Origin: Perilla frutescens
Lineage: Eukaryota > Streptophyta > Magnoliopsida > Lamiales > Lamiaceae
Assembly (NCBI GenBank): GCA_026008535.1
Contig: BRKX01000003.1
Span: 64,567,001 to 64,631,000, forward strand
Direction of reading: 5' to 3'
Length of the DNA: 64,000 nucleotides
The translations under genes were made by a program, and so were the position numbers. A model generated the notes under the pieces. The model searched no databases. It was not told where the DNA came from and saw only the letters and a list, made by a program, of their open reading frames with translations. Below are positions 59,331-64,000 of this stretch, in pieces (positions within the stretch are counted from its first letter, which is position 1; the number at the start of each line of letters is the position of its first letter).

Positions 59331-59954
59331 ATGACGACTATGTTTTCCAAATGCCCTCTTTTTGCAGGGAAACTCTCAGTTTCAAGCTCGGAAGCAGAAG
59401 AAGCAGCCATCGATTTTGATGAAGAAGATGAAGTAATTTTCATGTTAAATTCCCACATTTTCTTCTTTTTTTTCCTTCATTTTCTTGCTAATGAACTCGG
59501 ATCTGTCTGCAAAAACTTGATGCAGGTATTCGTTTCAGCAATCATAAGCAAATACATGGAGTCCAAATGCAAACGCAAGTCTGATGCCTTCAGATGGGCT
59601 CTATCTCCGGAACACTTCTTGCCCGCTCAACGAGAAATGCGAAAACCCGGTGCCTCTGGAGATGGTAGAGTGCAGTCTTCTTCTGCAGGTAGTCGGCTTT
59701 CCAAATGTTCTAGTGCCAAAAGCTATGATGCATTTTTCTCTGTCAGGACGCGTTTTTCGCGATCCTCAAGCTTGAACAAGATTGATTTTCAAGATTTCGG
59801 CAAGCAATCCATCGTCATTCTAGAGCTTCTCCACTGCAAAGGGTGGCCATTTGGTCTTTGCAAAAAGGCATTTTTGCTGCCTCCTCTACCGAAGTCGCCG
59901 TCTGATTCTTGGTCGTGGAGAAAGGGCCACGGAATGGCCAAGATACATGGATGA
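59331..59954 (+). CDS. Conserved plant protein of unknown function, 176 aa
   Basis: Two exons (59331-59432 and 59526-59954) are joined by a GTAATT...GATGCAG intron. The intron also happens to read open and would insert a run of phenylalanines if retained. The protein starts MTTMFSKCPLFAGKLSVSS, has an acidic stretch (AIDFDEEDE), a basic serine-rich middle (KCKRKSDAFRWALSP, RTRFSRSSSLNKIDF) and a compact C-terminus (LHCKGWPFGLCKKAFLLPPL, SWSWRKG) that I recall as a conserved plant signature without known function. No membrane segment remains after splicing. Confidence 0.6.
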   Translation: MTTMFSKCPLFAGKLSVSSSEAEEAAIDFDEEDEVIFMLNSHIFFFFFLHFLANELGSVCKNLMQVFVSAIISKYMESKCKRKSDAFRWALSPEHFLPAQREMRKPGASGDGRVQSSSAGSRLSKCSSAKSYDAFFSVRTRFSRSSSLNKIDFQDFGKQSIVILELLHCKGWPFGLCKKAFLLPPLPKSPSDSWSWRKGHGMAKIHG

Positions 59955-60232
59955 TATGATGGTCTGAACTTCGGTCCCATTTTAAATCTCGTATTTTATT
60001 TTATCTGTGCACTTCATGTTTGAAATAATGATGTCTTCTTGTTGTGTACTAATGAAATAATTCTACTGGGAGTTTACTGCACCACTAATTGATGTAATAT
60101 TCATTAGTTTTACATAAGAGTGACTACTTTCATCATTAATTTGTCTTTTCTATTTTTGTTGAATATTTTTAGAGTAAACTAAAAAAACTTATCCAACAAC
60201 AGTTGTAAAATATGATACACAAATCACAAATT
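59955..60232. other. Intergenic sequence
   Basis: 3' UTR of the preceding gene and AT-rich spacer. Nothing else is seen. Confidence 0.4.
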
Positions 60233-60355
60233 CTGTGGAGGAAAAATACAACGAAGAATTCATATCCAACTCTGTAAACTATCCGCATCTATCAACGTAT
60301 GCACAAAACCTGTGGAGGAAAACACAGCGAATAATTCATATCCACTGTAAACTCC
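60233..60355 (+). repeat. Imperfect duplication upstream of the CXE gene
   Basis: CTGTGGAGGAAAAATACAAC (60233) and CTGTGGAGGAAAACACAGCG (60309) each continue with GAATTCATATCC/ATAATTCATATCC and CTGTAAACT. The spacing is about 76 bp, ending 56 bp before the start codon, within the leader or core promoter. Confidence 0.75.
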
Positions 60356-60410
60356 CCTCTCTCTGTCTCTCATTCTCACACACACACACAACTGCCTTTC
60401 TTCCTAACAA

Positions 60411-61391
60411 ATGGCTGCAAACGAGAACGAGCTCGAATTCGAGTTTCTTCCATACATCAGAGTCTACAAGAATGGCAATATTGTAAGGCTAAAGGGGGAA
60501 GATACCATTCCTGCAGGCACTGATCCGCGCACCGGCGTTTCGTCGAAAGATGTCACAAACATTATCCCAGAGACAGAAGTTTATGTAAGAATCTATGTCC
60601 CTAAAATCAGCACCAACAATCAGAAATTCCCTCTTCTAGTATACTACCATGGCGGTGCATTCCTTGTGCAGACCCCCTCTTCTCCAACCTACCACAATTA
60701 CCTAAATGCCCTCGTAGCCAAATCCCAAGTCATTGCTGTCTCTGTGCACTACAGAAGGGCTCCTGAGCATCATCTTCCAGCTGCATACGAAGATTCTTGG
60801 GCTGCATTACACTGGGTGGCTTCTCACTGCAATGGTGATGGCCCTGAGGCCATGCTGAACCACCATGCAGACTTCTGTCGCGTTTTTCTAGGTGGTGACA
60901 GTGCTGGTGGGAACATAGTTCATAACCTGGCTATGGCTGCAGGGAATCCTGATGGAGGGCTAAATGTGGGAATCCTGGGAATTGCACTGGTGGATCCGTT
61001 CTTCTGGGGTTCGGATCCTATTGAGGCAGAGGAGTTGGACTCAGGTAAGAAGGCGTATGTGGACCGGCTTTGGGGGGCAGTGTGCCCATCGTGCCCGTTG
61101 GATGACCCGTGGATCAACCCATTGGCGGAAGGCGGACCAAGCTTGGTGGGGCTAGGGTGCTGGAGGGTGCTGGTTACTGTGGCTGAGAAGGATCTTTTGA
61201 AGGACAGAGGGTGGCTTTACTTTCAAGTGTTGAGCAGGAGTGGATGGTTGGGTGCTGTTGAGATCGATGAAACAGAAGGTGAAGAACATTGCTTTCATTT
61301 GGATAACTTGGAAAGTGAAAAGGCCAAGGAAAGAATGAGAAAAATGGCTGATTTCTTCAACAGGGACTTGCCTCCTATGGCTTTTCAATAG
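60411..61391 (+). CDS. Plant carboxylesterase (CXE), alpha/beta hydrolase fold-3
   Basis: An intronless frame of 326 codons starts MAANENELEFEFLPYIRVYK, the first ATG after a CT/CA-rich leader. The oxyanion-hole motif is YYHGGAFL (residues about 78-85). YRRAPEHHLPAAYEDSWAAL and the nucleophile motif GGDSAGGN (Ser about 167) follow. VAEKDLLKDRG supplies the acid and EEHCFHL the histidine, so the triad is complete. This is the plant hormone-sensitive-lipase-like family that includes 2-hydroxyisoflavanone dehydratase, tuliposide-converting enzymes and the GID1 gibberellin receptors. GID1 lacks the catalytic His, which is present here, so this is an enzyme acting on small ester substrates, probably cytosolic (no signal peptide). 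Substrate cannot be read from sequence. Confidence 0.92.
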   Translation: MAANENELEFEFLPYIRVYKNGNIVRLKGEDTIPAGTDPRTGVSSKDVTNIIPETEVYVRIYVPKISTNNQKFPLLVYYHGGAFLVQTPSSPTYHNYLNALVAKSQVIAVSVHYRRAPEHHLPAAYEDSWAALHWVASHCNGDGPEAMLNHHADFCRVFLGGDSAGGNIVHNLAMAAGNPDGGLNVGILGIALVDPFFWGSDPIEAEELDSGKKAYVDRLWGAVCPSCPLDDPWINPLAEGGPSLVGLGCWRVLVTVAEKDLLKDRGWLYFQVLSRSGWLGAVEIDETEGEEHCFHLDNLESEKAKERMRKMADFFNRDLPPMAFQ

Positions 61392-61637
61392 CAAATTGTA
61401 TTTTGATTGAAACTGTGCAATAAGATGCTTCATAGTTCATTGCTAACTGAATAATAGATACCATGGTTTAATATGAATACAAATGAGGAAGGTACAATAC
61501 ACCAAAGTAAAACTAGAAACTATTTTTCAAACACTTGCTCTCATTGGACATGGTAGTCTATATCAGGTTGAGGAGAAAGAAAAACTCATAAATTTTCTGT
61601 TACAACGACCATTTCATATGCTCTCAGCTCAGAAAAT

Positions 61638-64000
<2,363 letters not shown>

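Overview
The window is nuclear DNA of a flowering plant, most likely a eudicot. It is AT-rich, its genes have GT-AG introns, and it carries plant transposon families (PIF/Harbinger with a Myb-like helper, a chromodomain Ty3/Gypsy element, a gag-only retroelement, hAT, Helitron and Stowaway-like elements) together with plant-type single-copy genes. No species can be named from sequence alone. All exon and element boundaries were read by eye from splice signals, terminal repeats and target-site duplications (TSDs); no search was run.

Positions 1-27,100 are transposon territory. A 1.2-kb hAT element (622-1835) is followed by a set of elements nested inside one another. From outside in these are: a MITE-like element (about 2064-27082); a hAT element (2152-26935, TSD ATGTTAAY); a MULE or foldback-like element with 0.7-kb inverted arms (about 2592-26728); and, side by side inside it, a 10.3-kb PIF/Harbinger element (3604-13919, TSD TTA) and an 11.9-kb Gypsy element (14016-25955, TSD AGTGA). 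The Harbinger element contains another hAT (5262-9596, TSD CTGAAAAG), which contains a Helitron (6197-8066). The Harbinger transposase and its Myb-like helper are both broken. The same element carries an extra antisense reading frame of unknown role and clusters of GC-rich palindromes near both ends.

Positions 27,600-34,600 hold two minus-strand genes: a five-exon short-chain dehydrogenase/reductase resembling farnesol dehydrogenase, and a seven-exon DUF829/TMEM53-like alpha/beta-hydrolase-fold protein. A 142-bp tandem repeat lies between them.

Positions 34,600-51,500 are gene-poor. They hold a Stowaway-like MITE, a MULE-like end, a 174-bp hairpin, a 758-bp solo LTR (TSD ACTAT), a gag-only LTR element (43711-48284, TSD AGGCT) interrupted by a fourth hAT, and a GC-rich LTR-like remnant.

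Positions 51,500-64,000 are gene-rich. They contain a seven-exon membrane protein with a cysteine-rich PAN-like domain, a small TPR-like protein, a conserved plant protein of unknown function, an intronless plant carboxylesterase (CXE), and, convergent with it, the 26S proteasome lid deubiquitinase RPN11, whose first exon runs off the right edge. These genes look like unrelated housekeeping or metabolic neighbours and show no sign of a cluster.
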